From: Allodiplogaster sudhausi
Lineage: Eukaryota; Nematoda; Chromadorea; Rhabditida; Diplogasteridae
Length of the DNA: 64,000 nucleotides
NCBI GenBank assembly: GCA_945643635.1
Contig: CALZFC010000006.1
Location: 9,231,001-9,295,000 of the forward strand
Direction: 5' to 3'
A model generated the notes under the pieces. It saw only the letters and a list, made by a program, of their open reading frames with translations. It ran no database searches and had not been told where the DNA came from. Of this stretch, positions 23,502 through 35,797 are shown in pieces. Numbering within the stretch: the stretch's first letter is position 1; each line of letters starts with the position of its first letter. A program made the position numbers and the translations under genes.

Positions 23502-24766
23502 CTGCAGTAGTTCAATATGTCATGCGCTAATCAATTGCACAAAGAAAGTCCTAGACCAGAAAATGGTTGCCAAAACAAATCTTACGAATAAACAAACTAT
23601 TATGGTGTAGCAATCATTTGAATGGTACTGTATTACGAATTATTATTCGGAATCATACAAACTGAAGTCAATGCACACCAAAAACAAACCATGCGCGCGG
23701 TTACTTCTTTTCGTTTTTCATATTTTGCTTCTCGAAGTTGATGACGCTGCTTTTTATTCACTAGTGCTGATATGGTTCGCTGATTTCCGTGTGGTTAGAC
23801 CTGTTCATGTGCCGTTTATCGCTACTCATTCGCTTTTATTAATGTGACAGTAAAACGAGAATAATCCCACTTTATTTTCGGAAGTTTTGTTTGCTTTTCC
23901 GATTAATCGCCATCTTTTAATCTGATTTATATTCTTATATAATAGCATTTGTTACTTTAGATCCCTTTTCATGATACAAGCTTCTTCTACTTCCTGGTCT
24001 ATCTTTACCTTCTCCCTCCTAATTGGATTGAAGCACGGATACAATCTGCGCGTCTACTTACGTGACTAATGATACTTAGGGTAGCCAAGTGAGAAGACTG
24101 TGCAATTTTTCAGAGCAGAGATGCACTTCGCTGCCCTTGCCAGTACTGCTTCTTTTGCACTTTAAGGCCCGTCTTGAGTAGCACTTGCGTCTTTTCTCTG
24201 TTTCTTTTCCGTACCCAGAGAGAGAGAGTGAAAGAAGGGAGCGGGGAACGAAAGAAAGAGATCTCGATGTTAGGCCCTCGACGACAAATGCACACGCGAT
24301 ACTTTTTTCTGAGTGAAGTTCGAAGGACTTCGTCGATCTCGTTGAACGTCTCATTTGAAAGACCATAGTACGATTACTTTGATTCAGATAAATTTCTACA
24401 TTCTCTAAGGTCTTTTTTAAATAGATTACTTAAAATTCTTGTTACATCGGAAATTTTACATTTACCACATTATACTCTTTCGATTCCTCTGCAATTAGTT
24501 CCGCGTTGTTGTCATTCTCGAAAACCTTGAATTCAGATAATTCTTTCCGAATTTTTGCCACAGATTGTGCCGGGTATGGTTTTCTGATTAGTACTAATTA
24601 AGTGGATCTACATGATGGCCAGATGGTATTCGCTTATTCGTTTTCCGCCTTTGATTGGCATGTCCACTGATTTAATTTGGAATATTTTATTCAAGAGAAA
24701 AGTTGCTATTTCTCAGTGACCTCCTCTTGCTATCACCTTTTCCTCCCTCTGTCTCACTTTCTGTTG

Positions 24767-24768
<2 letters not shown>

Positions 24769-24801
<33 letters not shown>
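24769..24801. repeat. (CT)n microsatellite
   Basis: A pure CT tract of about 33 bases on the plus strand. Confidence 0.95.
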
Positions 24802-24803
<2 letters not shown>

Positions 24804-25360
24804 TTTCTGATGTATCTACCTCGAATTTCAGATACAAAACAGAACAGCTGTCGTAAATGCGATTTTTCATTTGTTTTGCTACTTGTGCACACAGACTTGA
24901 AGAGAATTCGAATATGTCATTCGGCCGGCTGTTTCTAATTTCTTTCTGGTCTCGGAAAATTTCTCTTTTTTTTAACCCTCGCCCCTCCCTCTCCTTACTT
25001 CCTTCTCTCTCCATCTCCCTACACTCTCAAATATGGCCGCATAGACATTCCAAGAGTTGGAAAGAACCCCGTTTTTCACCATGTCTGCCATGGTCCCAAC
25101 GGCATTTGTGAGGGCAAACAAAAAGAAAAAGTGAAGAGTAATTCATGCCTCGTTCATGCCTGTGGCGTTAATCTGGTTACCTCCTGAAACATAATGCTTC
25201 ATGCACTCCTACATGATTAATTTCCCGGTTTTTGTTCCTCCCATCGATCATGAGATGTTAGGGCCGGCAAAAATATAGTTCTTTTGATTTTTAAAAATGA
25301 TTTATGGACCCTTTTTTAAGATTCCTTCTTCCCCCCTCACAATCTACTTCAATCTGTTTA

Positions 25361-25386
25361 CCATCTCTCTCTCTCTCCCTCTCTCC

Positions 25387-25425
<39 letters not shown>
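25361..25425. repeat. (CT)n microsatellite
   Basis: A CT tract with CCCT interruptions on the plus strand. Confidence 0.95.
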
Positions 25426-25427
<2 letters not shown>

Positions 25428-25613
25428 GTTCCGTTGTCTCTGCCCTATTCCGGCCAGCTTATGCTGTGCCTCTAAACAACACTCATCCATTCCAATGACG
25501 AGGTGCATGCTTGTGTGTTCAGTAGCTGTTTATTCTATCGTCCCAGCTCAGAAATCCAGTGCTTTTCTTCTTCAGCTCTCTCCCTCTATCTCACTCTTTC
25601 TTTTCCTGTATCT

Positions 25614-25616
25614 CTC

Positions 25617-25662
<46 letters not shown>
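25614..25662. repeat. (CT)n microsatellite
   Basis: A long, nearly pure CT tract on the plus strand. Confidence 0.95.
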
Positions 25663-25663
<1 letters not shown>

Positions 25664-26354
25664 GCGCCACCCCCACTCGTATGTTGTTGAAGCTTGTCTT
25701 TTGATGCGTAAATAGACAAGAGAAGGCTTGGGGGGAAAGGAGAAACAAAAAGGAATAAGTATAACAAGAGCATGCTCTCTGTATCGATTTGCAATGTTCA
25801 TAATATTTTCTCGCTGTCAGAAGTGACTACTTAAAAAGAAATGTTTTAGACCAATGACCAATTTTTCTTCTTCTTATAAGTCGTGTCATTAATCAGAAAG
25901 CAATACTCCCACTGCGTCTTAAGTGTTTTTTCTTTCCCTCCCCCATCCAGTTTCGAGGATCATTGAACGATGAGCTCTCGTTCTTTTTCTATGTAAGGGT
26001 TTCGTCTTGTCGTCCGTTCCCTCTCGTCTCACTTTCAGCGTTTTTTCCTCTCTCTTTCCTGCTTACCCGCTGTCGACAGCAACGGAGATATTCGAACCGA
26101 AGCTAGGCTTATCCCGGTTTGCACAATTGTCAATTAGCAAAGTCGTAGTTTAGTTAAGACACAAGCAGGTGGAAAGAAGTGGATAATCAGTGATAATCAT
26201 GCTGCCGAGGGCACTCTAAACAATTTTCCAAACACAATCTTGCCTGATTGCCTTCAAAGGCTTATTGCACTTCTAGTTACGCTGCTTGTTCTTCGCGCTT
26301 TTACGTCCTTCTTCCGCTTCTCGTCTTTCCTCAGATTTAGACTTTTCTGTTTTA

Positions 26355-26455
26355 CTCTCTCTCTCTTCTCTCAATTCTCTCCATCCTCTCTCTCTCTCCC
26401 TTCTCTCTCTCTCTCCCTTCTCTCTCTCTCTCCCTTCTCTCTCTTTCTCCCTTGA
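26355..26455. repeat. Higher-order CT repeat (CCCTTCTCTCTCTCT units)
   Basis: A short unit of CT runs separated by CCCTT is repeated several times in tandem. Confidence 0.85.
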
Positions 26456-28062
26456 GTCCGCCTGGTCGTAATCCGTCAGAGCATTCCTTATTGGCTTTGA
26501 AATTGGAGAGGTGCAAACGAGCCCGCTTCAGTGGCCATTCCGCTCTGCTCTAGCCTGCGTCGTTTTCATTCTTCCTTCCCAGACTCGTCTTCCTCTCTTC
26601 TCTCTTTCTCTGTTTACTTCCGCCATTTCGTGTTCATCGAGCTTCCCCGTTCAAGTGGAACCTTTATTCGCCATACCCCTGAACATTGCGATCATATATT
26701 TTTTTTCTCAAATCTCTGTTATGTTTCTTCTACCTCTTCCGCTAACATTCCGCGGAAAGTTGCGCTGAAAATGTTGCTCAAAAACCCCACTTTTTCCAGA
26801 AGCGATCTTTGAATTCAGAAGGGCTACAATGTTTGGTGCATTTTCATGCCATTAGGCCAGCATCAAGACTCGATCGAACAGGTATGAGAGTGAATGAATG
26901 AATGAGAGAGAAGAGAGAGAATGAAAGGGGCAGAGAAAGAAACCGAAATGATGAGGAACAATTATTCCCGCTCGAGCGCATTTGCTCTCCTCTAACGTGA
27001 ACTCCAAATCTTGCCCAGTGCTGCTCTCGGTAAACAGTCTTGTTTCCCGGGCCCTTACCCATGCCCTTCCGGCACGGAGGCTCGTCTCCCCTCCTTCCCC
27101 CCTCCCAGGACATAAACGCGTTCCCATTGTGGCTAGACACGAAGAATCCTAATGAAAGTCATCTATCTTCCTGTTCTTTCTCTTTCATTCCCTTCTTTTA
27201 CTTTGTGCGCTATCTCTTTTTCCATGTCTAGCCGATGTGCTATGTTTTTAGAAGGTTCTCTGGAGACTAGCCCGCGCTCCCCCCTTTCTTACAGCTCGAG
27301 ACAATAAAAAAGAGAAAGTTATGAAAGACAAAGCTCTAATGTTCCCACTTTCTGACAGAATTGTCGCAGTAATATGTAAATATGCGAAATTATAGCAGTT
27401 GCTTTTGTGTGCGGTGCCCAAAGTGTAGTTGACATTTGTTTTCAACTTCGCTCATCATAGTTTTATGTCAAAAATTCTTGGAATCAGCTCGTCACACAAA
27501 CAATAATTAAATTTGCCTACGTATATTATAATTTAGCCCTTTAAGACTCGAATGTTGTCATAATGATTTTATATAAAATGTGCTTTTGGACCCTAACGAA
27601 TATTGATATATATTGCTATAAAACAATGGGACAAACAGAGCGGAGGGGAATTGGGGGGGGGGGGTGGAAAGAATAAGAAAAGGAGAGAGAGAGAGGAGAA
27701 GAGAGAAGAGATTAAGGTATTGTTTGCAGTGCTTATGGACTACGTACACAGTACGATTCCCTCCAAGTTTAGAGAGCGAAAAGAGCACTGTGACTATTTT
27801 TGCCCTGGTGCAACCCAATCTTCGCCGATTGTTCAGTCGCTTGAAGCAATCCTTTTCCACACTTTTTCTTTTTTTTTATCCTCACCCTTTAGTTTAATGT
27901 TTTTCTCTAAACTCCCTCTGGATTTTTCTTAACACTTTAAAACTTTCGTCGATACACTTTTGTCTTTCATTGTTATTGCTCTTTCAAGTCTTTTTACTCG
28001 CTATTAGTCATTATGCCTATTTCAACTGCCTTTTCACTATTTAGTTCTTTTTTCCGGACCCT

Positions 28063-28165
28063 CAGTCTCTCTCTCGTCTCTCTCTCTCTCTCTCTCTCTC
28101 TTTTTCCTTCTCTCTCTCCCTCTCTCTCTTTTTCCTTCTCTCTCTCCCTCTCTCTTTCGCTCTCT
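28063..28165. repeat. (CT)n microsatellite with a 33-base higher-order unit
   Basis: CT runs alternate with TTTTTCCTTC spacers; the block TTTTTCCTTCTCTCTCTCCC appears twice. Confidence 0.85.
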
Positions 28166-29487
28166 TTCGCTTCATGTATTTCTTCATTCTTCTCCGAAGT
28201 CGTTGATAGCCTTCCATGAAAGAAGCTCTAGAACGGATGTCTTAATGGCATTTTCGTGCTCATTGTCAGTCAGCCCTTTTTCTAAACTTCTTCCTTGTTG
28301 TGCTTCTCCTCTTTGTTCTAAAGAACAAGAGAAAGACCAAACAACTACGGAAAGAGAGAGATGCAAAATACTGAATAGTTGGCAGCCCTACTATTATTGC
28401 AAAGAACAATCAAACAAAATCTTTCTGTCATGTGAGAAAAGTGGATGATTTGCTACATATGCAGCTCTCTTTGTTCTCTTTTTCTTCCAGTCTCTTTAAG
28501 TCAGTCTCGCTCTCTCTTTCTCTCCCTCTCTCTCTCTCTCTCTTCTTTCTTTCTCTCTCTCTTTCCATCTCGTCCTCTCTCGCTCCATTGCCTATCATCA
28601 TCGGAGATCTTGTAATTCACAAAGAATGACGTGGTTTTTTTCCTTTATGAGCGGCTGCTTTCCCCTTCTTCGTGTTGTCTTTTGTTATGGACTCCCTCGC
28701 ATTAATCCCTCCTCCTACAATGAATTATTATTCAAAGAACTTATGACTCTTAACAGATCATAATATTATTTTCACTGCTCGCGATCAACCCTTACAAAAC
28801 AGAGAAAGCGTTACCGTAAGTATATTCATTGTTACCCCTCCTTTTATCTGCATATCAGTTTACGCCGTCATTCTTTTGTACCGCCCTCATATAATCTCAC
28901 GGTTGTTTCATCCGACATAAGCTTTCGTAATTTGTCATAGAAAGGGATAGAGACAACTTGGCCAAGAGATCCATATCTCTATGATTCTATTTGATGTTAT
29001 CAGTCCGCTTCTACCCTCTAATCCGCCACCTTCACAGATTTTGATTCATTGCACTCTAAATCTAATTTATTGTTTTTGTGTCATAATGGCAGATTGCGGG
29101 AAACACGTTAGTTATTGCTTGAAGCCATCAGTCTCTGCGCTTCCTCCGCCTCTCCATCTCTTTTTTTTCTCACATTCTCTGTCTCTCTTTCTCTCTCTCT
29201 TCATCTCTCTCGCTCTCTCCCTCTCTCTCTTTCTCCCTACATCTCCCTCATCAACTGAATCACTTTCAGTATAGTCATATTCAGTCGTTATTTCTTCGTT
29301 GTTATATTTTTATTTCTTTTTTTTTTCGTCCGTCTGCCTTCCCATCGTTTTCCCGTGTCTTTTCTCGAAAGACGTGCGAAGTACCGGGAACTCCTCTGCC
29401 ATTGTATCCTTCTCCCGTTCACTCTCACTCAACTTACTTCCTCCATCCTCTTGCAACTCGCTGGGGCCCACTGGGAAGCGCACGCCT

Positions 29488-29542
29488 ATCTCTCTCTCTC
29501 TTTCTCTCTCTCTCTCCTCTCTCTCTCTCCTCTCTCTCTCTC

Positions 29543-29575
<33 letters not shown>

Positions 29576-29602
29576 TTCTTTCTCTCTCTCTCTCTTTCCG
29601 AG
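29488..29602. repeat. (CT)n microsatellite with periodic CCT interruptions
   Basis: TCTCTCTCTCC units repeat about five times, followed by a pure tract, giving a visible higher-order period of about 15 bases. Confidence 0.9.
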
Positions 29603-30149
29603 ATACTCGTACTAAAGTACCTTATCAATCATGGCTTGTGCGCCTTCCCCTACTGGCGGTTCGGCCAGCACCACAGGAACGAATTTTGCAGCTTAAACTT
29701 TTCTTTATTCCGCTTACTGCGAAGTTTTTCTGTCCTTTCACGGACATTGCAGCATCCGTGGCATTTCTAATTCTTTCGCTTTATCGCCTCCTTTAATTAT
29801 CCCTCTTTGGCGTTCTTTCCCTCTTCTCTATTTCCCTCTCGAGTTTTCTATTCCTATCGTTGCCTGCATTCATTTTCATACTTCGTTACTTCTGGCTATT
29901 TCTAACTCTTTTTTTGTAATGGCATTCATTACAATCTCTGCAATCCTTGCTATAAGTCACGCTTTTCCGAGAAAGTGAAGAGATCCTGAAGGTCGCTGAG
30001 GTCAGCAGGATTTTTCTCTTTCTTTTCCATGTTTGTTGCAACGCAGTGATGCGTAGCCAACGAATGTCGATTTGACCTCATCAGGAGATAGAAGCTTTTG
30101 ACGTGCGGATATTACACACGCATCAGTGAAGAGAGGGTAGAGTGAAGTA

Positions 30150-30155
30150 GAGAGC

Positions 30156-30197
<42 letters not shown>
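30150..30197. repeat. (GA)n microsatellite, opposite polarity to its neighbours
   Basis: This GA-on-plus tract is the main exception among the CT-on-plus tracts of the 24-35 kb region. Confidence 0.9.
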
Positions 30198-30199
<2 letters not shown>

Positions 30200-31217
30200 A
30201 GGGCAATAGAAGTAGTTACCCATTGAGTTAGAAGAAGTACCCAGAACAAGAAGCTTGACTGTTAGCAGGAAGCGAACGAGCATTAGTGGAATTGTTTTAT
30301 TTTATGAGCTCCTGTTATTTTTTTTTTGTTTGCTAGAGAATTTTATGAGCTGTGTTAATCGAGGTGAAAAAATGTGCAGCCATGTGGTTTTTGGAACCCA
30401 TACGAGTGGAATATCTTTCATTCGCTTTGTGATCAACAAAGTGTTTCAAAGATGTTGTCTTTATTGTCAACAGTTTAGCGAAATATTCACGCCCCAACGC
30501 ACATCTCGCTTGACCTTTACTCATGTCTGGTGGGCTCTAGAGCCAGAATGCTTGATGTTTTCCGAAAACTCACATTGGGAATGCAGCAGTGAATAGTGGA
30601 AAGCGCACCAGGAAGTTGTTGCGAGATGTTTCAGAGCGTGCAGAAGAAAGTGGCTACTTGGATGCGATGAATACTTTCCTCGAGATTTTTCTTATAGTTG
30701 GCGGCTTTCGCTCAAGTTTTTTTCCTTGCAAGAAATGTGAGATCTTATCATATTATTTCCTTATCTCGCTTAGAGTAGCCATGGACAAAACCTTAAGTTC
30801 AAATACGAATTGGCAGCGTATTTGCTTATGTGATGAAGTAAAAGATTGGGGTCAAAGGGCAAGGCGAAGGCAGCCGCCGCGAGAGAGACTATTTTGTAGT
30901 GAGACGCTGCATCATATGCGCACCTCATTTGTAATAACATATCTATATTTCTGCTTTCCTGACTCGCTTCCTCTCTCTCACTCTTTTTTCCTCTCTTTTG
31001 CCACACTTTCGCTCCCTCTCTTTTTCGGTTCCTCCCTTTCTGTATTATATCTTCCATCTCTTCTCAAGTAATGTTCACACTTCTCGTTAAACGACACGTT
31101 TCCATCCCTTTGACCATGTGATCAACATTCATTTTCATGATTACGATAGCTTTCTGAACTGTTTCTCTATTTCTTTTCCCCCTATTGTATTCCGCAGTTA
31201 TCATTTTGATCTCTCTA

Positions 31218-31248
<31 letters not shown>

Positions 31249-31977
31249 TTCGCTCTTTCCGACTCTTCCACTCTCTCCTATGTCATTATGACTATTCCAA
31301 TCGAACACTATGATGTGAAACAATATCACGCGATGTCCCGAGCGAGTGTTTTGACGGAAAGAGAAAGCTTTCCTCTACTTGTTGTTGCAGATGGATTGCA
31401 TTCCAGGCTCCGACGAGAACGAGAGGGAAGAAGGGGGCAAAAATCATATTTCCTATGATGTAACAAAAGAGAAAAGTTCGTTGCAGTTCGGACTCTCAAC
31501 CCAAATGAATTTTTATCAGGTTTCAATTTTGTGCGGGATATGAGAGATGAAAAATGTGCCAGAACTAAAACATCTTTCCAAACCCCGGAGACCACAAAAG
31601 GATGTACCCCTTTACTATAACTTGAAACTCAGACGGGCGAAATGAATTAGCGAGTAAACACCTCTATTAGGCAGCCGCATGGACACTTGCAACAACTCAC
31701 GGAGGATATTACCACGTCTAGTTGTTTACCGCTCCTCCTGCACAGGAGAATCTGCAAAAGCCGTGCAGAGAAGTCTGACAATCTTCTCTCTGTTTCTCTA
31801 CTCCCTCTCTCCCCTCTCTCTTTCTCCACCCTCTGTATCATTGTTTCTCTCTCCCCTCTCCCACCTGTCCACTCCGTAGCCCTTCCCCCAATTCCCATCC
31901 ACTCATCCATCATGCAACTGTCCCCTCCTCCCTCGTGCTCAGTTCGAGCAGCCACGTGTTTTCATCTTTACAGGTTA

Positions 31978-31985
31978 AGTCTCTC

Positions 31986-32034
<49 letters not shown>
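31978..32034. repeat. (CT)n microsatellite
   Basis: A long CT tract with a few TTTCT interruptions on the plus strand. Confidence 0.95.
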
Positions 32035-32036
<2 letters not shown>

Positions 32037-32457
32037 CCTCTATTCCGTCCTCATCTAATACATTTGCAACTTCCACTTCATCTCATTGACTCTCATTCCA
32101 ACCACGTTGTTTTTCTGCGCTTCTAATTAGTTAGGGTTTCCTTCTTATTTCCGGCAGTAGTACCATCTCAATAACAATAACACTTGCGTACTCTACTGCC
32201 ACTTCAGCAACTTTTCACACTTTCTCTCTCGATATCTCTCTTTCTCTTTCTCTCTCTCTCATTCTCTCACTCTCTAGATGCTTTTTGAGGAGTGACCCAT
32301 CCCCCTCTCCCTTCATTGCACAGCGTACAAGACCTTCCTTCTACTCCGTGAGCGATTTCTGTTTACGAAGCATTTTTCCACTCTTTTCTCTTCTGTATCT
32401 CATCGTTTTCTGTCTTTCTTATCTGTCTCTATCCTGTGAATCTCGCCTTTTCATCTC

Positions 32458-32474
32458 TCCTTCTCTCTCTCTCG

Positions 32475-32521
<47 letters not shown>
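32458..32521. repeat. (CT)n microsatellite
   Basis: A long, nearly pure CT tract on the plus strand. Confidence 0.95.
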
Positions 32522-32525
<4 letters not shown>

Positions 32526-33049
32526 GCTCTCTGCTCCCAACTCCAGGCTGTCCAACTAATCGCCTCGGCCGCGCATTTTTTCCCCGAGGCTGGAGAGAGC
32601 TCGAGTGAATGCGAGGGTTGTTTTTGTACGAGCAAAGAAAGAAATATGGGCTTCTCCTTGGAATTTTTCATTTCCTCTTTTCTATGTTCAGGAGTTTTTG
32701 TACTTTTTTTTCTTCGTCCTCTCGCTCTCTTACAAAACGTTTTCCCTCTTCATATAACAAAAAAAATCCTCTATAAATAAAAATTACATCTTAAGTGACT
32801 TATTTATACTGCATACCTTTTTATTTCCTTTTTAAAATTTCCCTTTTCTCGTTTTTCTTCATTCTTCAAGAGTGATGCGTGTGCTTATCTAAAACCACGT
32901 TTTCTTTCTTCCCCCCTGTATACTTTAACAGTTTTTGAACCAAAAACCATTTCCTGCCAGCATTTCGTTTTCTTTCTCTTCTTTCTGCCAATTTTATCGC
33001 CTGTTTCATTTTCTCTGCTCTTTCTTAGTCACTCTTTTTCTTATCTCTC

Positions 33050-33054
33050 TCCAC

Positions 33055-33091
<37 letters not shown>
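33050..33091. repeat. (CT)n microsatellite
   Basis: A CT tract on the plus strand. Confidence 0.95.
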
Positions 33092-33095
<4 letters not shown>

Positions 33096-34534
33096 GGCTC
33101 GCGCTGTCTTTGTGTACCTGCCATAAAATAACTTTTTTTTTCATCCTCTCATAATTTTTCTCGTTCTTTCTGTTGAAAAGTCCAAAGCAAAAAAAGCTTT
33201 AAAATTTTTGCTGCTTAATTTCTTAATAAGTCCCTGCATTTTTATGTGGATGATCTCCCAGTACGCTGTCCGAAAAGATGCCTCAGTTTCTGGTATCCAC
33301 TCAATCATCGAATGGAGCCCAGTGACGGGCTGATAAAGAAGTGATTAGAATTATGATCGCTTTCATCTTTCAGAGGCGGGGATATTCCTGCCTAACGATA
33401 AGCCTAATTCACACGCATAGTACGAATGCTTTTAGCGTGCAATGGTGGCATTTACGGAGTGCCAGAGTGCCAAGTAGGAATTGACATTAAAGTGCGTGTT
33501 CAGAGTTATAGTCTTCATTTCTGTTTCCTTGCAGAATGTAATTTCCTTTTGCTTTCCTTGCTCATCGTGTGCGTCATGTAATTCTTTTCTTTTTCAACAA
33601 CTTCTCTTCACGAATGCCGCATGCCTATCTAATTATGATTCCGTCCACCTGTCATGTTATACTGACAAAGAGGGTAGAATATTCTCGCCGAAGAGAGAAA
33701 GAGAGTGAGAACCTACGAGAATCCGCTTTTTACAGCCCCCTTCCACGTTCAGTCCAAGACCGGTAGGTCACATGTTCATCAATTCTGTCATGTTTTCTAT
33801 GAATACCAACGAGCAACGGCAACACTGCCCTGGCTTTCTCTCCTTTTCAGAATAGAAAACTTGGCTCTCTATACGTAACACTCGTGCTCTGTACAGTTTG
33901 TAATCTCTGCCTTTTGTAATCGATAGCTTATTACTCATGCTGCAAGCAAGCTAAATAATAGAGGCGGGTTGGCATGAGTCTCGTGACCATATGTTTCCAA
34001 CGTGGTTACAATTAACTTTATTATGAGTATTCACTGCAATTCTAAAAAAACAATTCATCATTTTATTCAGCTAAAATTTGCCCTTTCGATATACAATTTC
34101 AAAGGCTTTTTTGTTTCGACCTTTTTATTAGAACCTCCCACATACATATGTTATCATAATTTAAAGGAAATGATTTTGTATTCTCATATGCCTTGTATTA
34201 ATTATATTTCTATCTTTCCCTGTATCAGTCAACATAGCAGCTACGTTGTATCGGAGAGTTCACAAGTGTGCATCCCGACGAGTACAATGTATCATGTCGT
34301 AGAGTACTTTTTTCTCTCTCAATTTCCTACATTTTTCCTCGATTTCTCTCCATCTCTCTCTCTCCCTCGGTCTCTCTTCCTACCACTCTCTCTAACATTC
34401 TCTCCTCAGGTCCACCGCTCGACGCTGAATGCACGCGCTAACACGCTCCAGCAATATCTGTCTGCTTCTCTGAATCTCTCATGTCGACTTGTTCTATCGC
34501 TTCACCATGCGTGATCTATTTCCATTGTTAATTC

Positions 34535-34578
<44 letters not shown>
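34535..34578. repeat. (CT)n microsatellite
   Basis: A pure CT tract on the plus strand; further interrupted CT tracts lie at about 34625-34700 and 34865-34900. Confidence 0.95.
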
Positions 34579-34862
34579 CTGCTGAATGAATGAATACATC
34601 TAATACCCGTCATCTAGCCATTGTTCTCTCTCTCTCTCTCTCACTCTCTCTCTTCTCCCCCTCTCACTCTCCATTCTCTTTCCCTCTCCGTCTCTCTCAT
34701 CCCTGCAACACAGCAGCTGCTTGGCTGTGGCGACCAGCGGTGCAACCCCCTCCATCTCCTCCTTGCCCCTCTCAATAGACAACGAACCACGTGTTTTCTA
34801 GTCCGTTAACCCACTCCCCGTTCATCGCAGTCCCGGTGCCGGGTACCTTGCTCTCACTTCTT

Positions 34863-34901
<39 letters not shown>

Positions 34902-35797
34902 CTCTCATCTCCCTCCCTCCGCACTGATAATATCCCAGCTCAATCTTGATATGAATTATAGAAGTTTTACAATAACAGACGCGTTCTCTTGCGAACAGAT
35001 ACATTTTCGCGTCGTGGGTATGCAGCATTTGCCGATATTTCTCTCATTTCTTTGTACTCTGTATTCTTCGCTTTGGCACCTTCTTTCTTTGTCTCGATCT
35101 CTCTCGTTCTCTCTCTTTCTTCTGTTCTTTCTCACTCGCTCCCATTCTCTATCTCTGTCTCCCATTCTGTCTCTCTCCTTCATTCTCTCTTTCTCCACGT
35201 TTGTTCTTTCGTTCCCGTCCTCTTCCATTCCTCCTACCACCACATCAGCTGACACAGACTGTGTAAGCTGAAACTGGTCCTCTTCACAATCGCGAATCGG
35301 GTATCCGCCATTTCGTTTCTACTCATGAATCGTGCATTTCTCTCGCCAATACCATTCTTGGCTAAGTGCCAACAAGTGAGTATCTTCAACTCTTGGCAAT
35401 CTTTCAGGCCCAAGAGAGAAAGAGACAACGGCCAGGTCGTTGTTTGGACAGCGACGGCCTAAAGCAGAAGAAGAAGAAGATAGTGAAAGAGGCGTGGCCG
35501 GCTCATTCCAGGTTTAGTGATTTTTCACTATCAGAGTAATCGATTTTTTCGCGGTCCTTTCAAGCTTATCTGCAACACTCTCAACTGTGTTTATTGATTT
35601 GTGCGCGATATAGTGCGTGAAAGTACTGACCTGACAAATGTACCTATGAGCGCTTGATTACTTTAAAATCCCGTCAGCTGTTGACTGTCAATGACCAAAT
35701 ATATATATTTTTTATTTGAAACAATATTCTCTTAAAAGTATTGTAATTTTTTATCGCAGATTTCTCTTGCGTCGCATGTGAAGCAGTAGCAGTGAAT

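Larger units (their letters stand above)
23502..35797. other. 12.3 kb gene-poor, polypyrimidine-rich region
   Basis: No exon with recognisable family similarity was found on either strand. The DNA is unusually rich in C and T on the plus strand, with many (CT)n tracts embedded in sequence that is itself CT-biased. Long frames here encode only Ser/Leu/Phe-rich or Arg/Glu-rich repeats. It may hold the promoter or a 5' leader intron of the RING gene at 35798. Confidence 0.6.
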
